Source of the DNA: Rachycentron canadum
Lineage: Eukaryota; Chordata; Actinopteri; Carangiformes; Rachycentridae
Reading direction: 5' to 3'
DNA: 64,000 nt
Assembly: GCA_038496675.1 (NCBI GenBank)
Contig: CM076651.1
Location: 2,408,401 to 2,472,400 of the forward strand
Of the stretch, positions 12,625 to 25,510 are shown piece by piece. Position numbers and translations under genes: made by a program. Each line of letters opens with the position of its first letter. Position 1 is the first letter of the stretch. The notes under the pieces are model-generated. The model ran no database searches. It saw only the letters and a program-made list of their open reading frames with translations, and was not told the origin of the DNA.

Positions 12625-14088
12625 GACTTAACTAGTGAAAACAGCCAAAGTATGCGAGCACGTTGAAAAGCTGCAGGTCAAACATCTTTAAATTTAAAAA
12701 TCCCTCTGCTTCAGCCTTTATGTTATCACATCACATCTTAAGTTTCTGTTTGATGATTCAACCACAGAAATGGGCTGTTAGGGCTCAACAGTGCTGACTG
12801 CAGCTTCAAGGCTTTAAGGGTCATGTGAATTAGGGGTGGGACAAAAATACCAAAATGGGAATATATTGTATTACTTCCTCTTATGATGCATTATTGATAC
12901 ACTGGCGCCAAACATCGATATTTTTATTAAAACATGCAGCTGCTCCGAACAGATTCCCCCGATAATTTGACTTACCACAGTCACTACTTCCTGCCTGCTT
13001 GTGGTGGTGCCTATCATATGAATGAGGGCAAAGAAGAAGAAGAAGAAATCTCACTGAGGGAATATGGCGACTGGAAACAAATCACAGAGGTATCGTTTAC
13101 TTTCAAGTCGAAAGTCGGGGCACACTTTGGCTTTTACACACTCATGGCACAAATAAAAAAAAAAAAAAAATAAAAAAAAAAAAAAATCGATAAAGACTGT
13201 GACATTAACTCTCTACACACAGTCAAACACACACTGCCAGACCTGAGACGCTGCCCTACACTTTAACTGCTCAGGCGCTACTTTCTCTGATGGAGTGAGC
13301 AGGACCCTCACACACCAACACACACCTGGGCATAAACACACAGGACTGACACATGCACACAAACACCTACACACCGAGCACTTCCTGTCATCTGGATTAC
13401 AGCTGGAAGGTGATGGAGAGACACTGTTGGACTGATGTGACAGAAATGTGTCAAGTTTACATAAAACAAGTTGTTTACTTCTGAATGTGTATTTTTTTAT
13501 TTTTTTTTAAATAAGTTTTTTATTTTTGTCCATTCATGGCCATTTTACATTGGAGTGATGGGACATGTGGACATGGTGTGTGTTAAAGAAACATTAAGCT
13601 AAGACTCTGAACTTTGTTGTACAGTTTTTCATCTCAGTTGGCAGATCCTTAACTTTTACAGCCACCTTGATATACAATGGATCTTTGTCTTATAATAATA
13701 TAATAATAAATCAAATATCACAGCACTATACTAATATAGATAAACTAGTATACACAGACATATACTAATCCTTCAAGTGTCCTTTTTGCAGTTAATAATC
13801 AATAAATTAAGAGGCTTCACCTTTTTACATTCCTTAACAGGAAGTGATGTGTGAACCAGTCAAACTTCCATCTCACGTGTCAGATTCTGTGAAAATAAAT
13901 CCACGATTCGTTCTTTATTTAATTGTCTTTTTAGGGACATTTTCCTTCATAGCTGTGTCGTGATGCCATAGTTATCTCGTGACGGTATCGTGTTGCGAGT
14001 TCTTCTGTGATTCACAGTAACAGTCACTGATGATGTGTCCTGACACAAGACTCAACACAGTCAAAGTGGTTAATTGGTCCACGCTGAA

Positions 14089-14122
14089 TTAATTAAGGGT
14101 TAATTAAGGGTTAATTAAGGGT
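14089..14122. repeat. 11-bp tandem triplication
   Basis: Three consecutive copies of TTAATTAAGGG. The unit contains the PacI-like palindrome TTAATTAA. Confidence 0.9.
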
Positions 14123-17100
14123 GTAGGCTGCTGTTTGGAAATGAGTCTCCATGTTAGTGCTGGAACAGCCAGGTGCCACTTTAACGTACATACAGCACAT
14201 ATACACTCTGTATGTGTGCGCGTCAGACATGCCAATAACACACATCACTGCAGCTCATGCTGTCCTACATACAGCGCACAAACACACACACAGTCACACA
14301 AACTCAGTCACAGGATGTTACACTGCAGGGATCAGAGGCATGTGTCAGACTTTTCAAACTTTTAAATGCCCCCCCCAATCCATGTCTCCACATCCCCCTG
14401 TCTTGTCTCGTGTTGATTTCAGGTTAACAAGTAAAAGCAAAAGAGAGAAAGACAGAGAGACATAGACTGTGAATAGAGAGAGAGAGAGAGAGAACGCAAG
14501 TGACAGAGACAGATTGGATGACAGGGGCAGGTAGCAGGATATGCTAGATTTCCACACACACACACAAAATGTGATTGACAGCTCCCTCAAGGGCTGTAGT
14601 GAATTATTCAGTACAGTCTGATGGACCGACAGACAGGAGAGCATACAGAGAGACAGAACATCAGTCAGAGACACAGGCTGAGAGGAAGATGGACGCGAGA
14701 CGGGCAGACAGACAGGCCGAAGGGTGCGGATCATCAAAAACTCCCCCCCCAGGCGTATTTTTATTCATAATCAATAACTCCATTGAATTTTACACAAACC
14801 TATGTACAGTTACAGTCCGAAGATTTCAGATTCTGCTTTGAAATTCAATGTGTTCCTTCACCTGCTTCTGGCCATGACGAAAGAGAGAAGCTACAACTCT
14901 GACACACAATCATCAACAAAAAAAAAACTGTTTGTAGGCAACAGGCGGCCAATCAGGTCACAGCTAGCAGTGCCCATCGGCCTTTGTTTGCGTGTGCTAC
15001 AGACCGCTCTTACAAGTGTAACTCTTTGTGCAGTTCATCCATAAAGATGCTTCGCCATTTTATATTTCTTAACAGGAAGTGATGTGTGCACCAATGAAAC
15101 TGTGACTTTAAGCTACTATTTCAGCTTGAACAGTGTCTTATGAAGGATTTAAAGATTGTTTTGTTTTTTTTAAGATCTTTGGGGAGACGTCTCACTACGA
15201 TTCCAAAAAGTATTTCCGGGCGTTGAATCCGACTCCGGCTTGTTTTGGCGGTTGACGCTCTAATCTGAACACACCCGTCGTACTTGGGTGGGGACCAAAA
15301 CAATGACGCAGAAGAGGTTAGAAGTCGACTTTGTCCGGCCACAAACAAATTCCTGAGAGGGTGGTTCGTTTCGGAAAGATGGACCAAGTCAAGAAACAAA
15401 CCCATAAGCCGTTCAGTGCGAGCAGCTTATTACGACCCATAGTTAGAGTTTATTGTTCGGAGACGGAAGTCAGGTGACCAGTCTATGACCTTAACCATGT
15501 GTTTATTATTCACCTCTACACTACAGTCATTTTTCTTCTCTAATCCGAATCAAACCTTTACTGCAGCAGCTACTTCACATCCATGCTCCGGGTCCAAAGG
15601 AAGGGAACAACCTTTTAAAGTTGGAGGATTGGTTGATTTGACCACAACTGCAAGTCATGTGCTAAACAGCTCCAATGACCAGGTGCTTCGCAAACAGCTG
15701 CTATGAGCCAGCTGGAGAATTTATTGAAGTACAGTTTCCCATGTTAAAGATGCATTTTCATCACGGTTGGGGTTGAATTTTTTCTGTAAAACAGGAGCAA
15801 ACACACCAACTGATGTGGACCAGAAAAGAGAAATATAGATTTGAAAATAGCCTTAGTTTTCTCTAGCTGTGAGTACAACCCCCCCTTCCTTTGAGCATTA
15901 CACTTGAATAATAATATGCATAACACACTCTCAGGAATTCAAGAATTTCTAGTTTGCAAAAAATGACAAGGATTTTCCTCCAGTGTGCTCACGTTTGAAA
16001 CACGCTCAGAAGCAGCTGGTGTAAGTGATTTTCCTTGTTGTTGGATCACTTTTACAAGCTGAAATGTTCAGCTGAACAGACTTCAGCTGCAGTTTGGCAG
16101 AGACTCCACAAAAAAAATAAAATAAAAATAAAAATAAATAAAAAACATCAAGGTACAGGACACCTTTTCTGTTCTCACTTCACTTCCAATAATGAATGCA
16201 CATTCATCCACCTCCTGCAGTATTTGCTAGAGGTATAATTTTTCTTCTGGTTTCAAAAGAAAAGAAGCAAAAGAGCGGTCCGATTTCGAGCAAAGCTTGG
16301 AAACGCTGGGGTTTCTAATATAAAATAATTACCCGCTGAGCTGCTGTCACAGTCCAGCTGATGGCAAATCAAACCTCAGCAAGACAAAGCAATGACAAAG
16401 ATGGCCCGAAGAGAGATTTGTTAAACTCTGTTAAACGTCTGTTTACTGCCCGGACGTCGCTTCCAACGGTGTCTCCATGACCAGACCACCAGCTGAGGCA
16501 GGGGTCCACCGAGAGCTCACATTTACCGCCTCAGCTCAGGCGACGGTTCAGTTCACGTTTGCATGTTTGAGGCTCTGATTTTTGACTTCTGGCCCAAAAT
16601 ACATTACCACACAATGACAACACAGTGTTTTACAGACAACTCAAACTATAGATTATTTTCCATTAACTTGCTGATCTTTTTCTCCGTTAAAAATCAATGA
16701 CTTGTGTGTAATTCACCACAAAACAGAAGCCAAGGTGAAGTCTTGGAATTGCTCGTTTTGTGCGACCAATACAAAAGCACATTCAAAGCTCAACTTTCAA
16801 AATAATTGAAACTATGATTTAATTTTCAAAATATTTGCAGAAGAATTTTCTATTATTTGATGAATTTACCAATTGCTCCGAACCACACAAAACCTTCTTT
16901 TCCCCTCTGTCCTAAAAATAAATGCTGGGTGAATATTGTTTTACTTCTGCCCATTTTTAAAAATTTTCCACCTGAACAAATGAAAAAACTCCTCAGGAGG
17001 CCTTCAAATAGATTGTGTTGGTAGGTTTTAATATCATTTTAGCCTGACTGATGAATCAGGAGTCAGTCATTTTGTGTAAAAGATTTAAAAATGTTGGGTT

Positions 17101-19118
17101 GTTCCTCCCAAAAAGTTTCTGAAAACTTTTGGCGAATGCATCGAGCGCAGAGACAGAGACAGATTCATTGAAAGGGACATTTGTTTCATCACATCTGTCT
17201 GCCTTTGTACAAGTCTATTACACAGCTGGTGAGTGCGTTTCTGTTTGACTTTCATGAATCGCTCCCTTGTCCCTGCAGGCCATTGGATGCTGCAGAATAA
17301 TACCTTAAGGGCAAAAAAAAAAAAAAAAAAAAAATGCAGAGAAACATTAAAGAAATCTCTCTAGTCCTGTCACAGCAGATGACTTCAGCAAGAAGACCCA
17401 GAGTGATTTATTCTGTAACTGAGACATGATGGTTATGGTATCACTGAGATGAGATGTAGTGTTTGTCTCCTTGTTGAAAACTCTTTCTCCAGAAAAAGAA
17501 AACCCTACCTCACAATGAGGCACGATCTTTTCCTCCTGTTGCCCAGAAATTTCTTTAAAAAGAGGTTTCATGTGCAGAAAAAAAAAAAAAAAAAAAAAAA
17601 AAATCAAAAGAAACTTGAGATTCTCCTGAAAATGAAAGGAACCAGCCAACAGACGGCGAAATGTATCTGCTGTTTCATCAAGGTATGTCGGCAAGATAAG
17701 TTTGAAAACGTTATTCTGGGAAAATTGAAAATAAATGTCCAAAGCCAAAGTTTGGCTAATGTTCTGCAAGTGTTCAAAACTTCACACTTCCTCTCACCTG
17801 CAGTTCCCACAACCCGGGAGCCCCTTTTTCCTGCTGTGTCTGTAACGCCTCCTGACCTTGGACAGACGCTCTCTCGCCTTCCTTGTTGCAGGAAGTTCAT
17901 GTTTTCTTTGGCGGCACGAGATTCTTACAAAGTCCAAACCAAACACCAAAAAAAAAGAAAAAAAAAGAAAGAAAGACGACAACCTGCTGCCTTTGGATTA
18001 TTAAAACAGACTCAGGCCACAGACTCAGTGTCACGTCAACAGCTAATTAACAATCTGGCCAAATCCCATACAACACAACACATACAGATATTGTCGTAAT
18101 ATCATTTGGACAAAAATCTGCTTACTTGCACCAATGCATCATCAATTTAATGCACCAATAGACAAAGGAAAAGACGGTGAATTAGCATCTTAATATTGGC
18201 TTCTTATCTCTTAGCTTCTTAAATCTTGCTTTTAAGTTTGAAGTTTATTTTTTATTTCATCTTCATGACCATTTTATTGAATTTGAAGGTTTTGTTCACC
18301 TCCTTTTAATTCTATTTGAAATGATGTAAATATTCTGGGCAGTATTTTGAGCACTTTGAGTTGGGTTTTATTTTATATTTAGAACAAAAGGTTTTTTTTT
18401 TTCATTTTTGTATTTTTTGCAGGAAATTACAGATTTTTTTTTTTTTTTTTACTGTAATTGTCAAACTTTTGCAGCACGTACACACTCAAACAGTATTTTG
18501 GTAGATACTGTAATTTCAGTTGGAATGATCATTTTTCTTTTCAGCGAAGAAAACGCAGAAATGATGATGACGACGTATTTTCCCTTATGTCTGGAAAATA
18601 TGATTTGCAATACCACAACGCTGATGGTGCTAACACAACTGTTTTGACACATATTACCTTTACACCACAAAAAAAAAACAAAAAAAAAACAAACCAACCC
18701 TAAAACAACAGCAGCTCCTGTCCAGCAGATGACTGAGCCAGTGCTGCTAAAACAAACAAGAACAGACGAAGAAGAGAAAAACCAGTGTCTGCGTTTGACT
18801 TTAGCCCCTAAAACACTTCACCTGCCTGTGTTTATGTGATGGAAAAGGACAGAAATGAAATTCCAGGTCTGAAAGAAGGCCAAAGTTATGTTTTACAGGT
18901 CTACAGGGGACCACAGATTGTACCAGTAAAAGATCTGGCAGGATGACCCGCTAACATTTTTCTATTTATTGACACTCCTCCAATCGCTCGTCACCTCTGG
19001 CAGCCACCATTTAAAGAGTCTCTGAGTGACAGGCCCCGTAATTAAAATGAAAAGCAAGAGCGATATTCACTGAGAGTCACTTCATTTGTGAATGAACAGT
19101 GAGCTGACCCCTCCTTGA

Positions 19119-19160
19119 ACACACACACACACACACACGCACGCACGCACACACACACAC
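19119..19160. repeat. (CA)n/(CACG)n microsatellite
   Basis: ACAC array interrupted by three ACGC units. Confidence 0.93.
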
Positions 19161-19878
19161 TCTTCCCACTCACACACACACCGTCAAACGCAGATTTGAA
19201 TGATTCAGCGTATTGAGCCACATTGAGGCTGCCAGTTAGCCACTCGGGCTGATTATTAGCCTCGTCCATACGGGCTCAGCCAACAGTCAGACCACCTGAG
19301 CTGAGCGACCGTTTGGAACCAATTCAATTACTTCTCTCTGGGATTGATTGATCTGGTCTGGTACAGACAGGAAACGATTGGATTGTCCTAAAAACTGCAA
19401 AGCTGGCTGACCATCGACGCTGCGTTGGTTTCTCCACCTGCCCGTCCATGATTCTGCCTCCATTCAAACTCTGTTAGTCAGGGTGAAACTATTCTTTTTC
19501 TTAAAAAACTGGAAGAAGAAAGTCTGATGACGTCAGAATAAGTAGGTAGTTCCCTCCAACGACATAGGATGTAGATTTTGCTCTAAACTAGATGAACAAG
19601 AATTTCTGATTATGCACCGTGAGTTTGCCGGACACACTCCACTGCCCCATAATGCATTGCGTCTGTTCAGCCTGCACCATGTCAGCCCTTGGGCGGCTTT
19701 AAAATTCCAGCCTATTGTGGCAACCACCGCCAGTTGGTGCAAAATGCCTTCGTGTATACCTGAGTGTGAACAGTCATCTTGACAATGGCAAACTAAAGCA
19801 TTCCTTTAGTAGATAGGACCCTATATATATTCACTGACTGCACAATAGGCAGCACCTTGGGAGGCAAACAGAGCCATT

Positions 19879-20230
19879 AGCTGTGTCCCAGTTCGGGGGC
19901 TGCACCTTTAGAGGCCACAGGCTGAACCAAAGTGACTCTGTTCAGCGGAGGGTTCGGGCTTTGCGTCACCATTGCACTGTTGCATCACAGAGCGCGGCCC
20001 CTGTTGCCGTAACTCAACAACTCTTTTCCACAAAAACTTGAGGTTTTTAAACCCCGTGGTTTTAACAGCTGTTGAACTGAGATGAGAGCCAACGCTTAAA
20101 CGCGTCATCCTCCTCGGCTGCGTTTGAAGCAGCGTTGGAAAAGGGGCGGTCGACGTCCTGTCACCGCGACGCCGTCGGTCTTTGACGACCGGCCTCTGAA
20201 GGATGCAGCTTTGCAGAACTCCGGTCATGA
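19879..20230. mobile_element. MITE-like element with inverted GGCTGCA(T/C)CTT arms
   Basis: The left arm reads GGCTGCACCTTTAGAGGCC. The right arm, on the other strand, reads AAGCTGCATCCTTCAGAGGCC, giving an imperfect inverted repeat about 270 bases apart. The left border GTGTCCCAGTTCGGGGGCTG fits a teleost non-autonomous element family recalled from memory. No coding sequence. Confidence 0.6.
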
Positions 20231-20329
20231 AAATATGTCTTTGGTCTGATGATAACGCTGAGTGAAAACTGCATTCATTCACCCTGATGGGGGCATGAAT
20301 GTGTCGAGTCGACAAAATCTCTTGACAAT

Positions 20330-21485
20330 GTGTCCAGTAGCTGATATTTCAGTCTGGAGCAAAGTGGTGGACGGAGCAGCAGATGGACCTGCCTGTGCCT
20401 AAAACTACACCAGTGACATGACAGAAGTCACTGCATTAGGCTTCAATTTGTGTGGGCTGTTCTTGACTGACACCAATTTCAGTATCTCGGAAGAAAAAAA
20501 TGCTAGTAGCCAGAATCTTGTGTAAATGTTCAGCATATTCACATTTTAACACAAAGATACCAGAGTAAGAAACTGAGGCAGCGTCAGTGATTTGACTTGA
20601 GTAGAGTTTAGCCACTTTTTCTAACAATAAACTGTACATTTTCTTTATACACTTAATAAATTGTTTGATGATTGTCAGTATTTTTAATCTAATTTATTTA
20701 TGTTACACTTTATATTTATGTTCATTGTATCACAGTACTTGCTTTTTACTTCTTAATCTGGTCTTTTTACTTCAATTATCACTGTTTGGCATCAATATAC
20801 CAAATATATCAAGATTGTTTAGCCCAGCTTTCCTACAACCCCCAGAATGCCTTTCAACAACCCCAGGGATAAAGACATGTGACCTGGCTGCTTTCTCAGA
20901 TGTGGATGTTCAATGTAGACGGAGAAAACGATACAACAGCAGAGTGAGAGTCTCCAGTCGGGAAAAAGGTGAGTTGACCTTGATTAAAACCTTAACCTGT
21001 CTTTACACTGCAATGCATTCTGGGACGCGTCCTGCTCCCTGCAGCTGTGACTGGTCTGTGTGTCTCTACAGAGGGATTTTTCCTACACATGGTTATTGAG
21101 CATCTTGGGAAAATGAGGGATTGACCTAAACCTGATGTTTTAGGTCAATAAAAAAAATCCCCTGCTTCTCACTCTGATGCTGAAAATATCTGGTAAGTAT
21201 CAGAATTATATTCAGAAAAAAACACGTAAAACTAACTAATCTCCACAATGTTCTCGCTTCTCTATCAGTATTTACACTGATTTACAAGGATTTATCCTTT
21301 AATGACTGACAGAGAAATGTAAGATAAAGACAGAGGAAGATAAAAGTCAGCAAAAATAGGGATTTTTCCTTAATCCAGTGATTTGAATAGAAAAAAAAAA
21401 CAAAAAAAACTACGGGCTCAGTGGCTGTTTGCTGATCCAATCTTTGAGATGTGTCTACACGGTGATTGGAGTCGGCCTGTGGTAA
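20330..21485. other. stretch without a recognised gene
   Basis: AT-rich sequence. The open frame at 20665-21099 on the plus strand (144 codons) begins with a hydrophobic low-complexity run and has no recognised domain, so I do not call it a gene. Confidence 0.5.
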
Positions 21486-21489
21486 ATTC

Positions 21490-22440
21490 AATTGATTGGA
21501 CATGATTTAGAACAACTGAGGCAATCGGGGGCAAAGGGCCTTGGTAGTAGAGGTGACCAAGGGCCCGGAAGGTCTGGCCGAGCTCCAGAGATGATGTGCG
21601 GAGACGGGAGAAACTTCCAGAAGGATAAACACCCCTTCAGCAATCTGGGCTTTATGGCTGGATGTAAAAGACACAGACCCTGGGGATGTCCAGGCCAAGA
21701 AGCCCACAGAAGACCCCACCGCCAACCACATGCAGACTATTGGCAGACGCTACGAATTGCAGATGTCTCCTAAATGCCTCACGAGTAGTGCTACTCGTAG
21801 CACCAGGGATCCCACATGGGGGAGGGGGGGGGAGGTTGGGGCAACTGCAGTAGACTTTGTCTTGTTTCTAATGGGAGGTTTAAGGAGGTTTCAATGTGTC
21901 AATCGTGGGCCCACTTTCCCATTGGGGGCCCCAAACACTAGCCTTGTTTGCAGCTCCTAATGATCCACCTCTGCACATGAAAGCTGCCTGAGGGACTCTC
22001 AGCCCGTGAGAAACAAGATTCTCTGGTCCAATGAGACCTGGACTGGGGCAAAGTACAGAGATATTCTTGATGAAAACCTGGTCTGGAGCTCTCAGGACGT
22101 CAGACTGGGCCCAGGACAACAACCCTAAGCACACAGCCAAGACAACGCACAGGCATTTTAAGGGACAACCGTGAAAGACCTCGAGTGGCTAAGCCAAAGC
22201 CATGAGTTCAACCCAATGAACATCTCTGCACTGACCTGAAAATGGCCGTCCACAATAAACCCCGTCCGACCTGACGGAGTTTGAGAGACTTTGAAGAAAA
22301 TCCCCAAATCCAGACGTGCAGCACCTGTCCTGTTATACCCAAGAAGACTTGAGGCCACAATCGCTGCCGAAAGGTGTTTCAACTAAGTCCCGAGTAAATT
22401 CTTCTGTCAATGTGGTATTTTAGTTTTTACTTTTTAATAA
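21490..22440 (+). pseudogene. Tc1-like transposase relic
   Basis: The DNA matches the order of a fish Tc1-like transposase gene. First come GGCAATCGGGGGCAAAGGGC and CTTCCAGAAGGATAAACACC (the DNA-binding half). Then come ATGAGACCTGGACTGGGGCA and AGAGATATTCTTGATGAAAA. Last come GGACAACAACCCTAAGCACA (the DDE-region Asp-Asn-…-Lys-His-Thr motif), CTCGAGTGGCTAAGCCAAAG, GAACATCTCTGCACTGACCT and the tail AGGCCACAATCGCTGCCGAA. Frames are broken by many indels, and large parts of the catalytic half are missing. A GATCCCACATGGG...poly-G insertion near 21806-21840 interrupts it, and a small palindrome (CGAGTAG-TG-CTACTCG) lies at its edge. The recognisable terminal repeats are gone. It cannot encode an active enzyme. 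Confidence 0.85.
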
Positions 22441-22626
22441 ACTCGGTTTCCCCTCAGTCACGATGGGGTTTATAGTGCAGTGTAGTGCGAATCACAACAG
22501 GGTATCCACAAGACCTCAGATCTCTTTTCTACTTTTGTGCAATTAAATGTAAGTACAGGGGTTTTAAAAACCTCCAGTCCAGCTACTTTTTGCCCGCGTA
22601 GTTAGCATTTTTTCTTTCAGCTCCTC

Positions 22627-22773
22627 TCAATCCCTGCGTCTCATCATCTCCTCCACGCGCCGACTCTGCCGAACCGCTTCGATGACAGATTTCGTCAGGT
22701 TCCTGACACGAGGCACGGGCTGAAAATTTTCCAGCTTTGAGATTTCACAACACGTGACACGTGCGGGTTTCAT
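22627..22773 (-). other. possible short open frame, Arg-rich C-terminus
   Basis: A minus-strand frame from ATG at 22773 encodes 48 residues ending NLTKSVIEAVRQSRRVEEMM then RRRD and a stop. The second half looks amphipathic and protein-like, and the frame stays open further upstream to about 22860. I recognise no family, no splice site is decisive, and chance remains the likelier explanation. Confidence 0.15.
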
Positions 22774-22859
22774 TCCTCGGGGTTGGATTTTGCGGAACAA
22801 ATTGCATGGTTCGGGTGTGAGTTCAAAAAAACATCGCTGTCCACAATTGTTAGAGGATC

Positions 22860-25290
22860 AGATCTGAATCCACTTGGGAGGCGAACTGGGTTTTCTCAGC
22901 TGCAGATGACTCTAATCTGAGTCACGCTGAGCCCCGTCCAAGTCTCCCGGCAGCAACTATCACATGAAAACCAACTCATTCTCATTCTCCAGCTCTCAGC
23001 ATCTTATTGTTGTTCATTAATGCAGGTCATTACAGAGTCTGCATGTAATTATACTCGTGTGTGAATTCCCACATGCTCTATTTCAGAATTAGTTGATGTA
23101 ATGTGAATCCTTATTCATTTCGCAGTCATTTCCTGTCTCCTTCCACCTTGGCGGTGAGGTCAGACGTCACCTGCGGCAAAGACACTTCACCGTCCCGGTG
23201 AAAAGTTGCTGCCTTTGACCTCACGGTTAAACCAGGCTGAAACGCCAAATAGTCAAGTTTAAAGGTGCAGGCGGCTCGTCGCGTTCGTTACTCGCTTGCC
23301 CCACTTTTTTTTTTTTTTTTTTACATAAGTTGAAATAAATCGCAACAGAAACACACAATTTTCCGCTTAAACACAACAAGTGGGGAAAAAAAAAAAAAAA
23401 GAGCTTCCTGCTGACACTGGCAGCGTCACCGGTGCTGGGAAGTATCATATTTAATAAAAGGCTTTTTTTTGTTATGACACCACTTCTGAGGGATTCTTCT
23501 GTCAGACACTGCAGGGCAGAACTTGAATGTAAAACTGCCTCTATATTAGCGCTGCACAAGTCTCTGTGTCAGGCCTGAGTCTGACTTCACTGCGCTACTC
23601 TCTCTGTAATCTCAGACTTTGTCTAGATCTCATGGGTGTTTTGACTCAGGCTTGGTCCAGCCTCTGGTCTCTCTCTGTATAATATCCCTGATGCACTTAT
23701 TACGTATATTCTACAGTGGATCATTAATGTAAACATCCTTATTTTAGACTTGCTGTTATATGCAATGGTGGTGAAATACACAGATCCTCTACAATAAGAG
23801 GTTCTGCATTTAAAATACTATTGAAGTCAAAGTACAGATGTACTCTGTCTGCACTATTAGACCTTTACTGCTCTCAGCAGTTGCAGTTTCACCTGGTTGT
23901 GGTGGAGCTACTTTTAAATACAATTTGGCATCAGCCCAGTTGTTCCCAGCAGAGGGGTCGGGGCCCCTTTAAAGGGTCACAAGATAAATCCCGGGGGTTC
24001 TAAGATGATAAATGGGGTTGAAATGGAGAAAAATTAGCACCGGTTTTTCAGACTCTTCTCAGATCTTTGTTTTTTTTGGGAATTATTGGAGAGTATTGCC
24101 TCAATAGGCCCGGAGCAACTGCTTAAATGAACGCATCTGTCTTCACGGTGGATCCGAAGCGTCACGGGAGAAAGAGATTGATATATTTTATATGCTCATC
24201 ATTTAATGTTTAATATAAAACCTCAGTGTGAAAAGTAACAAGTAACCATAGCTGTGGAATGAATGCAGTGGAGCCTCTGAAATGTTGTGTAGTAGAGATG
24301 TAAAGTAACAGGAACTGGAAAGACTCGAGTAAAAGCGCCACAAAAGTGGACTTAAACACAGGACTTGAGTCTTGTATCAGTCTCAAATGCCAAACCAGGA
24401 CTTCAGTGGATTGTACTACAACTTGTGATGAGAGACACGTCTGAATTTCTGTTTAAATGCCTCCTCTCTACTTTTCCCGTGATTGGGATTGAGATGTGGA
24501 CTCCGTCACGTCGACTGCGGTATCGTCAAATTTATGCCGCGTCTCATTTGTGATGAACCGGCGACTTGATGACGTGCAAACCCGAGGAATCAAGACGTTA
24601 CTCACGCTTTTCACAATGCTTGAAAAATGATTTCATTCCACGCAGAGACTCGAGCTGCTGCTGCTGCTGCGAAAACTTTCATATTCAAGTCGACGCGTCG
24701 CCTCACATGGAGCGAGTGTGGTTCTGGAGGAATTTTAATCAAAGCCAGCCTCACATCTACACACAGTTCAAAGCGCCGGATAGGACATTAGCTTGGATGT
24801 GTTATGGATGGAGGATTTTGCCCATGCATCCTCTCGTTTTACATTTTATCCGTCTCACTGAGCTCATCCAAAACTAGACCAAGTGTGGAGTGGAGGGTTG
24901 TGGGGGGTTGAAGGGGGGGAACTCAGCTTCAAGATCACTGACATGACAAGCAGTCGGAGGAGGGGAGCAGCAGGGTCTGACCCACACAGCTTTGATAATA
25001 TTCCTGTCAACATCTCAGGACCATGACAGAGGCATCGGGGAGAGAAGCTGCATGTTGGAGCTCAGCGACTGTATGCACCCGTCCAGATCCTGTCACAGCC
25101 AGGACAACAGGGGCAGATGAATAAAAAGGCTCCTGGGTGAGTAATTCATATTCTTACTATCACTGTTACAAATGCTGTGCAAGAGTGAACTCTATAAATT
25201 CAGCTTTTTGGCAAAAGAGTCTCTTCCCTGGTGGATCTCTCTGTGCATTTCTGTCACCAGTCAATGTGGAGGACAGGCAGCATTTCGGGG
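22860..25290. other. stretch without a recognised gene
   Basis: Proximal intron 1 of xkr7 by inference. It contains poly-T (23306-23322), poly-A (23385-23400) and a CTG run (24656-24669). No exon was recognised. Confidence 0.5.
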
Positions 25291-25296
25291 AGGCGG

Positions 25297-25480
25297 CGCA
25301 CGCGCACACGCACACGTGAACGGACGCACACGCACGCACATGCACCGAGCACACGCGCGCTGGGAATGCAACGCTCACACGTGCACCGCGGCACAGAAGC
25401 TATTAAACACACACACACACACACAGACACACACACCAGTACGGATACACGCGCGCCCGTGCACGCAAGCACACTCCTCT
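25297..25480. repeat. CA/CG alternating purine-pyrimidine tract in xkr7 intron 1
   Basis: About 180 bases of CACG, CGCG and CACA alternation, including a pure CA run near 25408-25436, lie immediately downstream of the xkr7 donor in the direction of transcription. This composition favours left-handed (Z) DNA. Open frames here on either strand (Arg/Val/Cys or His/Thr-rich) are translated repeat, not protein. Confidence 0.8.
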
Positions 25481-25504
25481 TGTTCCCCACACCGCCCCAG
25501 CGGT

Positions 25505-25510
25505 CTTACC
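25505..25510 (-). other. splice donor of xkr7 exon 1
   Basis: On the minus strand the exon runs TGG AG and then GTAAGACCG. Read through the junction, the frame would stop at TAA two bases later, which confirms that the exon ends here. The intron phase is 2, with the last Arg codon split. Confidence 0.9.

Larger units (their letters stand above)
12630..19870. other. long stretch without a recognised gene
   Basis: Mostly unique sequence with scattered simple repeats: poly-A (13155-13187), a TTAATTAAGGG triplication (14089-14122), poly-A near 17314-17333 and 17578-17603, poly-T near 18430-18450 and CA near 19119-19160. Around 13811-13867 and 15049-15105 there is a related AACAGGAAGTGATGTGTG segment. 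The open frames show no recognised domains. If intron 1 of xkr7 covers this region, no exon is expected. Confidence 0.5.

Noticed and set aside
17449..18099. 216-codon plus-strand open frame
   Set aside because: It contains poly-Lys from two poly-A runs and overlaps minus-strand frames of similar length. It has no recognisable domain.
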